NCBI GenBank assembly: GCA_965227335.1
Contig: CBDDFV010000002.1
Location: 186,001-250,000 of the forward strand
From: CBDDFV01 sp965227335
GTDB lineage: Bacteria > Planctomycetota > Phycisphaerae > Phycisphaerales > SM1A02
Direction: 5' to 3'
DNA length: 64,000 bases
Position numbers and translations under genes: made by a program. Shown here piece after piece: positions 1-7,322 of this stretch. The notes under the pieces are model-generated. The model saw only the letters and a list, made by a program, of their open reading frames with translations, did not search any database and was not told the DNA's origin. Positions within the stretch are counted from its first letter, which is position 1, and the number at the start of each line of letters is the position of its first letter.

Positions 1-457
1 GCAGTTGCGCCTCGTACTGCCGGTCGCCATCCTCGGCCGTCGCGAGAATGGGATGGACCTGTTCCGCCGGGATGTCGGCGTGCTGCACGATCGTCTCGTC
101 GATCAGGCGGTAATGGGAGCGCGGGTCGTCCCAGGGGACGGCGAGTTCGTCCACGAGCCAGAGGTGCGTGCGTTGCCAGGGGAGCGCCCGGTAATCGGCG
201 TCGAACATCAGGCGTTCGTAGAGCGGTTGCGGCGTCAGTCCGCCGCACAACGCGAGATGGAAGTCCCCGAACTGGCGGACACAGTTGATCGCCTGCGCCA
301 CGAGGTCGGCGGCGACGAGATCAATGGCGTCGTAGGCGGAGGGGGCGACGACCGCCGCGCCCGGGAGCGGAGGCGCCGGCAGGCTCTCGTCGACGAGATC
401 GTAGGTCTCGCCCTTGGGACGGTCGGATTCGGGATGGTTGTCGGCGCGCCCGATCAT
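1..457 (-). CDS. pgl: 6-phosphogluconolactonase (DevB type), C-terminus cut by window edge
   Basis: Reading the minus strand from an ATG at 457 gives 152 codons that run off the left edge. The frame carries the sugar-isomerase-like signature of the family: LALCGGLTPQPLYERL, then a tryptophan and HLWLVDE, then VPWDDPRSHYRLIDETIV. These match the GGSTP, DER and D-S-N-Y blocks of 6-phosphogluconolactonases, which hydrolyse 6-phosphoglucono-lactone in the oxidative pentose phosphate pathway. The start is supported by GGAG five bases upstream. The gene lies 54 bp downstream of the gamma-glutamyltransferase on the same strand. A glucosamine-6-phosphate deaminase is the nearest alternative, but the PWDD-RSHY block favours the lactonase. 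Confidence 0.85.
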   Translation of the reverse strand, partial: MIGRADNHPESDRPKGETYDLVDESLPAPPLPGAAVVAPSAYDAIDLVAADLVAQAINCVRQFGDFHLALCGGLTPQPLYERLMFDADYRALPWQRTHLWLVDELAVPWDDPRSHYRLIDETIVQHADIPAEQVHPILATAEDGDRQYEAQL

Positions 458-511
458 GCGTGCTCCATGGTAGCGGCGGGACGGGGCCGGTTTCCACGTC
501 GAACCGCCCGC

Positions 512-2263
512 TCAGTACCCCCGCGCCTCCCCGCCCTTGCGGGGATCCGCCGCGGCCTGGATCCCATCCGCATCCACCCGGATCAACTGCACGACGCCGA
601 CGCCCTCCCGCTCGCCCGTCGCGTGGCCCCGCGCCGACATCGCGTCGATCACGGCCTGATCGGTCCACGTTTCCTCGAAGTCGAGACGGTCCGGCAGCCA
701 CTGGTGATGGAACCGCGGGGCGGCAACCGCGTCCGCCGCGCCCATGTCGAAGAGCATCACGTTCACCAGCGTCTGCAGCGTCCCGGTGATGATGCGCGGC
801 CCCCCGGACGCCCCCGCCACGAGAAACACCCGCCCGTCCCGCATGATGATGGTGGGCGACATGCTCGAGAGCGGGCGCTTCCCCGCTTCGGGCAGATTGT
901 CGTCCGACTGCCGGAGACCGAATGCGTTGGCGGCCCCGGGGATTGTCGTGAAGTCGTCCATCTCATCGTTCAGAACGAACCCGAACCCCCCCACTTCGAC
1001 GAGCGATCCGAAACGAAGGTTGATCGTCTCCGTACAGGCGACGGCCATCCCGTTCTGATCGACCACCGAGATGTGACTCGTCCCGCCGTCCTCCGGCAGG
1101 GGCGCGAGTTGTCCGTACGCCTGCGGATCCGACAGCGTGCGATCGTCACGCACCCGCGCCGCCAGCGCATCCAGCGCCGGGTAGTCGAGCATCGCGTCGA
1201 TGGGAACGTCCACGAAGTTCGGATCCGCGAGATGCCGCGCCCGATTGGCGAACGCGTGCTTCATCGATTCGGTCATGAAGTGCACATACGCGGCGTCGTT
1301 GTGGGCCGGCAACGCGACGTCCGCGGGCTGCCGGTCCAGCAGTCGCTCGTAGATCTCGAGGATCTGCTGCATGGCGACGCCGCCCGACGACGGGGGCGGC
1401 ATCGAGACGATCAGGTCGCCGCGAAACTCGTTGATGAGGGGCGTCGTCATCTCGACGGTGTAGTTCGCGAGGTCCGCATGGGTGATCACGCCGTCGTGAG
1501 CGTGCATCGTCTCGACGATGGCGTCGGCGATCGCGCCTTCATAAAACGCGCTCGCCCCCTGCGCGGCGATCAGCCGCAACGCCTTCGCCTGGTCCCGCTG
1601 ATAGACGCGATCGCCGAGGGCCAGATCGCCGCGATTGCACAGACGCGTCCAGACGCCATCGGCGGCGGCGGCGAGGTGCGGGTGTTCTTCGATCGCGGAA
1701 CGCACATCGGCGACCGCCGCGAGATAGGCGGCGTCGGCGGGAAAGCCGTTCTCGGCGAGCCGGATCGCGGGGGCGAGGACCGTGCGTCGATCGAGCGCGC
1801 CGTGCTGATCCAGGGCGAAGAGCAGGCCGGCGACCGTGCCGGGGACGGCGACCGCCGCCGCGCCGAAGCGGGAGGCGACGGGATCATCGCGCTCGACGTA
1901 GAAATCGCGTCCGACCGCGGCGGGCGCGGTCTCGCGATAGTTGAGAGCGGTCAGCTGGGGGGCGAGGTCGCCGTCCTGCGGCTCGGCGATGATCATGAAG
2001 CCGCCGCCGCCGATCCCGCAGGAGAAGGGACGGACGACGGAAAGGGCGAAACTCGTCGCGACCGCGGCGTCGACCGCGTTGCCGCCCTGACGCAGGATCT
2101 CGACCCCCGCCGCAGAGGCGAGGGGATGGTCCGCGGCGACGGCGCCCCGGGAGTAAAGCCGGTCGCCCGTCGCGGCGGTGCGCACGGGAGCGGCGCACCC
2201 GGCGAGGACCACGGCGAGCCCCAGCGCGGCCAGGGCGGGAGCGGGGCTCACCCGGGCGAACAT
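512..2263 (-). CDS. ggt: Gamma-glutamyltransferase, lipoprotein
   Basis: This 583-residue protein is a gamma-glutamyltranspeptidase, which cleaves glutathione-type gamma-glutamyl bonds outside the cytoplasm and self-cleaves into two subunits. The N-terminal region contains GGNAVDAAVAT and GIGGGGFM, and the processing and nucleophile Thr is about residue 395 in GGTSHISVVD, close to Thr391 of the E. coli enzyme. The small subunit shows PLSSMSPTI and GASGGPRI. The open frame extends upstream to 2446, but ATG at 2263 has a GGTGAG ribosome site five bases away and gives a proper lipoprotein signal with lipobox LAGC (Cys23). It is probably periplasmic and membrane anchored. The start lies inside an inverted repeat. 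Confidence 0.93.
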   Translation of the reverse strand: MFARVSPAPALAALGLAVVLAGCAAPVRTAATGDRLYSRGAVAADHPLASAAGVEILRQGGNAVDAAVATSFALSVVRPFSCGIGGGGFMIIAEPQDGDLAPQLTALNYRETAPAAVGRDFYVERDDPVASRFGAAAVAVPGTVAGLLFALDQHGALDRRTVLAPAIRLAENGFPADAAYLAAVADVRSAIEEHPHLAAAADGVWTRLCNRGDLALGDRVYQRDQAKALRLIAAQGASAFYEGAIADAIVETMHAHDGVITHADLANYTVEMTTPLINEFRGDLIVSMPPPSSGGVAMQQILEIYERLLDRQPADVALPAHNDAAYVHFMTESMKHAFANRARHLADPNFVDVPIDAMLDYPALDALAARVRDDRTLSDPQAYGQLAPLPEDGGTSHISVVDQNGMAVACTETINLRFGSLVEVGGFGFVLNDEMDDFTTIPGAANAFGLRQSDDNLPEAGKRPLSSMSPTIIMRDGRVFLVAGASGGPRIITGTLQTLVNVMLFDMGAADAVAAPRFHHQWLPDRLDFEETWTDQAVIDAMSARGHATGEREGVGVVQLIRVDADGIQAAADPRKGGEARGY

Positions 2264-2319
2264 CGCTCTCACCGTGGCGAAAATGATTCTCGCCAGGGTG
2301 AGCGTGAGATTCGCCCGGG
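2251..2319. repeat. 30-bp-arm imperfect inverted repeat over the ggt start
   Basis: The arms 2251-2280 and 2290-2319 are inverted copies that match at about 25 of 30 positions, including CCCGGGCGAA at the tips and TCACC-TGGCGA at the centre. The left arm contains the proposed ggt start codon and its ribosome site. As RNA it would fold into a long hairpin over the initiation region. More GC-rich partial copies follow to about 2360. Confidence 0.6.
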
Positions 2320-2568
2320 CGAGCAGGGTCGCCGCGCGGGCGGGAATCGTCGCCGCGCGAATGAAAAGGATGATCGATCGGGCGGAATCGGGTCGATGGC
2401 GTTTCTGGGTCATCGCGGGGGGTTTCCGATGGTCCGGACGGGTCATGGGGTTGCGGGCAGCCGGTCTGCGCGGCCCGTCATCCCGGTTCGCGCTGGAATG
2501 TGGCGCCGGCTGCCTCTAGCATACCCATCCTCAGCGATGACCTTTCGAGGGCCCGCGCCGTGTCTTCC

Positions 2569-3210
2569 ATGAAGATCGATTCCCAGCCCATCTCCGGTTC
2601 CGGCGGTCCCGGCGCGTTGTCGCGCAAGAAGACCCGGATCGAGCGGCTGGAAGCGTGGGTCAGCCGGCTGAGCACGCGAAACAACTTCTGGCACAAGGTG
2701 TGTTCGCTCATCTGGCTGCCGTACGCGTTCCGCTCCGGGATCTCGATGAAGCGGCTCGACCGGGACAAGTTCACGGCCGTGCTGCCCTTCCGACGCTTCA
2801 ACCGCAACTGGTACAACGCCATGGCCGGCGCCGCGCTGCTTGGGAACAGCGAGGTCGCAGGCGGGATGTATCTCTTTGCGGAGTGTGGAAGCGACTACAT
2901 CGTCGTCTGCAAGGAGATGACGTACCGGTTTCTCCGTCCCTGCCGCGGGCCGGCGGTGTATCACGTCGTGAATTCCGAAGACGTGAAGGAGAAACTCGCC
3001 ACCGGGGAAGAGTTCAACATCGACCTGGAGATGGAAGTCCGGCAGCAGCTCAAGAAGGACGGCAAGGAACAACGCGTGGGCCGCTGCACGATCACCTTCC
3101 ATTGCACGCCGAAGAAACACGCCCGGGAACGGGCCGAGCGGAAGACCGCGCGGCCGCCGGCGGAGGTCGCGGCGAAGACGGCTGACGACGCCGCGCACGT
3201 CACGACGTGA
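2569..3210 (+). CDS. DUF4442 hotdog-fold (thioesterase-like) protein
   Basis: This 213-residue protein has the DUF4442 pattern: a tryptophan-rich N-terminal helix, SGISMKRLDRDKF, LPFRRFNRNWYNAMAGAALL and a following acidic residue with a glycine. In related hotdog proteins this asparagine/acidic region lines an acyl-thioester pocket, so an acyl-CoA thioesterase or acyl-binding role is likely, though the substrate is unknown. The C-terminus is a long Lys/Arg/Glu-rich tail. ATG at 2569 is preferred because the upstream in-frame residues look like intergenic DNA. The next gene starts at a GTG overlapping this stop codon, so the two are translationally coupled. Confidence 0.75.
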   Translation: MKIDSQPISGSGGPGALSRKKTRIERLEAWVSRLSTRNNFWHKVCSLIWLPYAFRSGISMKRLDRDKFTAVLPFRRFNRNWYNAMAGAALLGNSEVAGGMYLFAECGSDYIVVCKEMTYRFLRPCRGPAVYHVVNSEDVKEKLATGEEFNIDLEMEVRQQLKKDGKEQRVGRCTITFHCTPKKHARERAERKTARPPAEVAAKTADDAAHVTT

Positions 3211-4367
3211 ACACCCCCGAAACGCGATCATCGACCGCCGGCGCCCTGGGCTGGGGCGTGTACTGCGCCTCGAGCTGGACCTGGTGCATCGGCATGTTCC
3301 TCCCGGTCATCATGCTCCAGCGCTACGGCTGGGCGGGCTTCGCCGTGTTCGCGGTTCCCAACGTGCTGGGGTGCGCGGCGTTCGGCTTCGTGCTCTCGCG
3401 CAAGGCGTCGGCGGAGCTGGTCATCGGGCATCTCGGCGCGATGCGCTGGTTCTCGGTGGTCACCGTCGCCTTCCACCTGTTCTTCGCCGGCCTGCTGATG
3501 ACGCTGTTCGCGTCGCCCCTGCTCAGCCTCGGGGCGGTCGTCCCGGGACTCGCCCCGGGGGCGGCGATCTTCCTGCTGGGCCTCGCCCTGACCCAACTGC
3601 CGACGAAGTACTGGCCCGCCCTCGCGACGTTCGTGTACGTGGCGTCGCTGACCGTCTTCGGCGTGCTGCTGACGCGCGGCGGGCCCGAGTTCAACGCCAC
3701 CGGCGCCCGACCGCCCGCGGAACTCGCGTGGCTGGCCCCCGCGATCATCTGGGGGTTCCTCGCCTGTCCGTATCTCGATCTCACGTTCCACCGCGCGCGT
3801 CAGCACGCGGGGCGCGGCGCCTTCGCGGTGTTCGGACTCTCGTTCGCCGTGATGATCGTCCTCACCACGTTCTACGCCCGGTCGCTTGTGCTCGACTGGA
3901 TCATCCTCGCCCACCTGCTGCTGCAGAGCACCTTCACCGTGGGCGCGCATCTTCGGGAGCTGCGCGAAAGCGGACGCGCGGCGCCGGGGTCGAATACGCT
4001 GATGATCTTCCTGCCGCTCGCCGCGCTGCTGATCGTCCCGCTGCTGACGCTCGCCCCGGATCCGGAGGACGCCGTCACCGCCACGTACCTGCGGTTCATG
4101 GTGTTCTACGGCCTTGTCTTCCCGGCGTACGTCGTTTTCTTCGTGGGCCCGTGGCGTCGGCTGCTGGTGGTCCCGACGAACCTCGTGCGGTTCGGCTTCG
4201 CGGTGCTGGTCGCGGCGCCCTTCTACGAACTCGGGTTCATCGCCCATCAGACGTGGCTGATCGTCTTCCCGGTCGCGGGCATTCTGCTCTACGCGTGGCA
4301 GGGCGGCTTCGGACGCTCGACGTTCCGGCTGCAGGGCGCGGAGAACGCAACGACGGAATCGAACTGA
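3207..4367 (+). CDS. Polytopic membrane protein, transporter-like
   Basis: This 386-residue protein has about eleven hydrophobic segments. The N-terminal part (GWGVYCASSWTWCIGM, then FAVPNVLGCAAFGFVL) is reminiscent of sodium:solute symporters and APC-fold carriers, but I see no diagnostic substrate motif and it is shorter than the usual 13-TM symporter. A GTG start overlaps the stop of the preceding DUF4442 gene, which implies joint expression. The C-terminal tail is short and polar. I leave the function as unknown membrane protein, possibly a transporter. Confidence 0.6.
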   Translation: MNTPETRSSTAGALGWGVYCASSWTWCIGMFLPVIMLQRYGWAGFAVFAVPNVLGCAAFGFVLSRKASAELVIGHLGAMRWFSVVTVAFHLFFAGLLMTLFASPLLSLGAVVPGLAPGAAIFLLGLALTQLPTKYWPALATFVYVASLTVFGVLLTRGGPEFNATGARPPAELAWLAPAIIWGFLACPYLDLTFHRARQHAGRGAFAVFGLSFAVMIVLTTFYARSLVLDWIILAHLLLQSTFTVGAHLRELRESGRAAPGSNTLMIFLPLAALLIVPLLTLAPDPEDAVTATYLRFMVFYGLVFPAYVVFFVGPWRRLLVVPTNLVRFGFAVLVAAPFYELGFIAHQTWLIVFPVAGILLYAWQGGFGRSTFRLQGAENATTESN

Positions 4368-4815
4368 CCCGCCGGTTTCGACTGACGTCCGGAACCGGTT
4401 TCGGCCGCGCTCGCTGATCCCGCGGGGCCCGGCCTCTGTCCACCCGCGCACGCGGCGTTCCCCGCCGACGTCACGCCCGGGATGCACTCACCCCCCGCAG
4501 GCGCGCCCGCACAGGCCGCCCGGTCCGCACGCGGCGCGGATCGGATGGCCGACAGCGCCGCGGCGGCGGCGCGTGGAGCGATCGCCTCCGCCGTCCCTCC
4601 CACGTTCGACGTCGCACGGTCCTGATCCGGCGAAACCCGCCGCACCTCTCAACCGCGTCCGCCCGGTCGCCGGCGCCGCGAACTCGGGGCCCCGCGGACC
4701 GATGGCGAGGCCGAGCGCGTACGGGGCGCGGCGACCGCCCGGAGCGCCGCCGCACCCCGGATTAATCCCGATTCTCCCGGGTTCTTCCGCCCTCTCCCGC
4801 CGACAATCCTGTATG
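4368..4815. other. Intergenic region without a supported gene
   Basis: This very GC-rich stretch separates the membrane protein from the regulator. Open frames here show no family resemblance and no ribosome site. I see no convincing terminator. Its right end should contain the regulator promoter. Confidence 0.5.
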
Positions 4816-4831
4816 TTCTGTATCAACAGAA
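4816..4831. promoter_or_regulatory. Palindromic operator upstream of the GbsR-type regulator
   Basis: TTCTGT-ATCA-ACAGAA is a perfect 6-bp inverted repeat lying 15 bp before the regulator start and overlapping the likely leader. A 13/16 match occurs upstream of the desaturase at 5446-5461. This suggests autoregulation and control of the neighbour by the encoded MarR-fold protein. Confidence 0.55.
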
Positions 4832-4845
4832 ATCGGAGAAGCACC

Positions 4846-5376
4846 ATGCTGACGCCGGCCCTCGAACGATTCGTGCTGCACTGGGGCGAGATGGGCTCCC
4901 GCTGGGGGATCAACCGGACGGTGGCCCAGATTCACGCGTTGCTCTACGTCGCCGACCGTCCGCTCAACGCGGAGGAGATCGTCGAGACGCTCGGCGTGGC
5001 GCGTTCGAACGTCTCGACCTCGCTGAAGGAGTTGCAGGGATGGGGCGTGGTGCGGACGGTGCACGTCATGGGGGACCGACGCGACCACTTCCAGACCCTG
5101 CACGATGTGTGGGAAATGTTCCAGATCATCCTGGATGAACGGAAGCGGCGCGAGATCGATCCGACGCTGGCGTTCCTGCGGGAGATCCTGGAAGAGACCC
5201 CCCGCCGCGGCCCGAAGGCCGGCCTGAGCGGGGACCAGCGGCAGCGGCTCGAAGACCTCCGGGACTTCTTCGAGACCATGGACCGCTGGTACGGGCACGT
5301 GCGGCGGCTCCCGCAGGCGGCGACCCGTCGCTTCGTCCGCATGGGCTCGAAACTCTCGAACCTCCTCTCCGCCTGA
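4846..5376 (+). CDS. GbsR/MarR-family transcriptional regulator
   Basis: This 176-residue protein has an N-terminal winged helix of the GbsR type: the recognition region reads LGVARSNVSTSLKELQ and the wing GDRRDHF. The C-terminal half is a charged helical dimerization region. ATG at 4846 follows CGGAGAAGC, a good ribosome site, while the longer upstream frame is intergenic. GbsR relatives control choline, osmolyte or lipid genes. Here the likely target is the fatty-acid desaturase 118 bp downstream, because both genes carry the same palindrome in their leaders. Confidence 0.85.
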   Translation: MLTPALERFVLHWGEMGSRWGINRTVAQIHALLYVADRPLNAEEIVETLGVARSNVSTSLKELQGWGVVRTVHVMGDRRDHFQTLHDVWEMFQIILDERKRREIDPTLAFLREILEETPRRGPKAGLSGDQRQRLEDLRDFFETMDRWYGHVRRLPQAATRRFVRMGSKLSNLLSA

Positions 5377-5445
5377 CCCCAACCCCGTCGACAAGACCCG
5401 CCGATCCGCCCCCGCGGCGGCGATCACTCCCGCTCATTCTTACAT

Positions 5446-5461
5446 TTCAGTTTCTACAGAA
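5446..5461. promoter_or_regulatory. Second copy of the regulator operator, before the desaturase
   Basis: TTCAGTTTCTACAGAA matches the 4816-4831 palindrome at 13 of 16 positions, with all outer positions except one kept. It lies 33 bp before the desaturase start, a suitable place for a repressor. Confidence 0.5.
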
Positions 5462-5494
5462 CAAACAGGCATGCTTGCCCGGAGGAGGAGAATC

Positions 5495-6286
5495 ATGACC
5501 GCCGTCCCTCGCGACCCGCGACTCAGGCAGATCAAATGGCGCGACCTCGTCGGCCTCGGGCCCGGCGAGCGACTCTGGGAGATGACGCTCCCGCTCCCGT
5601 GGCTGGCCCTCGCCATCGGGGGGTTCGCGGCCCCCTGGCCGGCCCTCGGCGGCGTCGGCGCGGTCTTCTTCTTCCTGACCGGGCTTCGGCTCAGCCACAA
5701 TGCGCAGCATTACGCCCTCGGCGTGACCCGCCGCGCTCATGATCTCATTCTCTTCGGCCTGAGCGTTCTCATGCTGGGGAGCATGCACGCGATTCAGACG
5801 ACGCATCTGCACCATCACCGCCACTGTCTGGATGACGAGGACATCGAAGCCGCGCACGTGCGGCATCCGGCGTGGCGGGTGCTCCTGACCGGCTGGCTCT
5901 TTCCGCTGCGCATGCATCGCGCCGCGTATCGACTGGCCGATCGCCGCCGCCGCCGGTGGATCCTGGCGGAGCTGGGCGCCATGGCCGGCTGGATCACCGT
6001 CGCGTGCGTGTTCGAACTGCCCGCGTTGCGATGGTTCGTCGGCGCGATGCTCGTCGGCGAGGCGTTCACCGCCTACTTCGCGGTGTGGATCGTCCATCGC
6101 GGCTGCACGCACGACGGACAGATCGCGCGCACGCAGCGAGGCTGGCTCCGGAACCTGGTGAGCTACGCCATGTTCTACCACCTGGAACACCATCTGTTCC
6201 CGGCGGTGCCGACCTGTCACCTGCCCGAACTCGCCCGTCGGCTCGACGCCGCGGCGCCGGAGTACCGGGAGATGCAGGTGATCTGA
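5495..6286 (+). CDS. Fatty acid desaturase family membrane enzyme
   Basis: This 263-residue membrane protein carries the three histidine clusters of the membrane di-iron desaturase/hydroxylase family: HNAQH near residue 70, HLHHHRH near 105 and HLEHH followed by LFP near 230. Hydrophobic pairs lie between them. Such enzymes use oxygen and two irons to desaturate or hydroxylate acyl chains or carotenoids. Its substrate cannot be read from sequence, and a beta-carotene-type hydroxylase/ketolase is an alternative. ATG at 5495 is preferred over the one at 5471 because it follows the strong ribosome site GGAGGAGGAGAATC. It is likely controlled by the adjacent GbsR-type regulator. Confidence 0.85.
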   Translation: MTAVPRDPRLRQIKWRDLVGLGPGERLWEMTLPLPWLALAIGGFAAPWPALGGVGAVFFFLTGLRLSHNAQHYALGVTRRAHDLILFGLSVLMLGSMHAIQTTHLHHHRHCLDDEDIEAAHVRHPAWRVLLTGWLFPLRMHRAAYRLADRRRRRWILAELGAMAGWITVACVFELPALRWFVGAMLVGEAFTAYFAVWIVHRGCTHDGQIARTQRGWLRNLVSYAMFYHLEHHLFPAVPTCHLPELARRLDAAAPEYREMQVI

Positions 6287-6302
6287 AGGCGGAACGACCG
6301 GC

Positions 6303-6680
6303 TCAACCCGCGTCGTCGTCGTCGTCGTCGTCGCCGTCCTCGTCGTCGGTCTCGACTTCGATCACGGTTCCGTCCGCGGCGACTTCGATCTCGTGGCGCA
6401 CGCCGTCGCGGGGGCCGGCGAGGGTGTAGGTGACGCTTCCGTCCGCCGCGACCTCCCGCTCTGCTTCCAGCAGGGTGACGCCGGGGACGGCGGCGATGGC
6501 GGCGTCGCGGATGAAGGACGGGACTTCGGCGACGGCGATCTCAGTTTCCTGTTCCGCCGCGTCGTCATCATCGTCGACGGCGGGGGACGTGGTCGCGGTT
6601 CCGTCGGTCGTCGCGCATCCGAAGAGCGCGAGCGGCGCGATGAGGGCGGCGATGAGCGTGAGCGTGGCGAGGCGGAGCAT
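6303..6680 (-). CDS. PepSY-like lipoprotein with acidic tail
   Basis: This 125-residue protein begins with a lipoprotein signal (MLRLATLTLIAALIAPLALF then GC). An acidic linker follows, then a PepSY-like module: a helix (FIRDAAIAAVPGVTLLEAE) and a strand region VTYTLAGP, and finally a poly-aspartate tail. PepSY-like proteins bind and inhibit proteases or act in the envelope; the target is unknown. The start has AGGAGATCGCC directly upstream. It is convergent with the desaturase, with 16 bp between stop codons. Confidence 0.7.
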   Translation of the reverse strand: MLRLATLTLIAALIAPLALFGCATTDGTATTSPAVDDDDDAAEQETEIAVAEVPSFIRDAAIAAVPGVTLLEAEREVAADGSVTYTLAGPRDGVRHEIEVAADGTVIEVETDDEDGDDDDDDDAG

Positions 6681-6751
6681 GGCGATCTCCTGGGTGGGGA
6701 GGGAGACGGCAGCGTACCCGCCCCGCGGCCGACGCGTCGAGCCTCGGGGGT

Positions 6752-7135
6752 TCAGGCGGCGTTCATCCGCCAGAGCAGGATCCCCGCCACGATCGCCATC
6801 GCCGCCTCGAAGGGCGCCACGGCGTAGATGAACTTCGAAAACGGTCCCTCCAGGAACACGAGCGTTCCGATCCGCCAGAGGGTGAGGCAGCCGTAGGTGA
6901 TGAGGCCGTACCAGAGACCGAGTTCGATCGAGTTGGGACGGAACGCGCAGAGCAGGAAGAACGCGGCCATCGCGGCTTCGAGCCCGCCGTACACCACGAT
7001 GTACTCCGAGCGCGACGACGGGGTGTTGAGCCCGAAGCCGAGAGCTTCGGACGTTTTCGCCGGCGCGATCGTGCACCACGCGGCGAGGGCGAGGTAGACG
7101 ACCCCGTTGAAGATGAGAAACGCCTTGGCGAGCAT
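6752..7135 (-). CDS. DUF4345 family small membrane protein
   Basis: This 127-residue protein has four predicted transmembrane helices and the layout of the DUF4345 family, with a short IAPAKTSEALGFG segment after the first helix and SEYIVVYGGLEAAMAAF in the second. The function of the family is not known. It lies 71 bp upstream of the PepSY-like lipoprotein on the same strand, so they may be cotranscribed. Confidence 0.65.
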   Translation of the reverse strand: MLAKAFLIFNGVVYLALAAWCTIAPAKTSEALGFGLNTPSSRSEYIVVYGGLEAAMAAFFLLCAFRPNSIELGLWYGLITYGCLTLWRIGTLVFLEGPFSKFIYAVAPFEAAMAIVAGILLWRMNAA

Positions 7136-7256
7136 GTCGGTCCCTCCCGTCAGGATTCGCAGGTCGGGCGCGGCGGCGCCCTGTGGATGGGTTTCGACCG
7201 GCGCCCCCCGTCGGATGTGAAAATCCGCGACGGAAAGGCGGGGCGGAGCCCCGGCG

Positions 7257-7300
7257 ACGAAAACGGCGCCGGCGTGCGGATGAGGCACGCCGGCGCCGGC
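7257..7300 (-). terminator. Intrinsic terminator of the tricorn gene
   Basis: A perfect 13-bp stem (7265-7277 with 7285-7297) with a 7-base loop lies 23 bp after the tricorn stop codon. On the minus strand the stem is followed by GTTTTCGT. Confidence 0.8.
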
Positions 7301-7322
7301 GGGGGTTCGGAGGAAGGCGGAC

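Noticed and set aside
5..2572. Long plus-strand open frame of 855 codons
   Set aside because: It is antisense to the gamma-glutamyltransferase; its composition is Arg-rich with no family motif, a usual effect of high GC.
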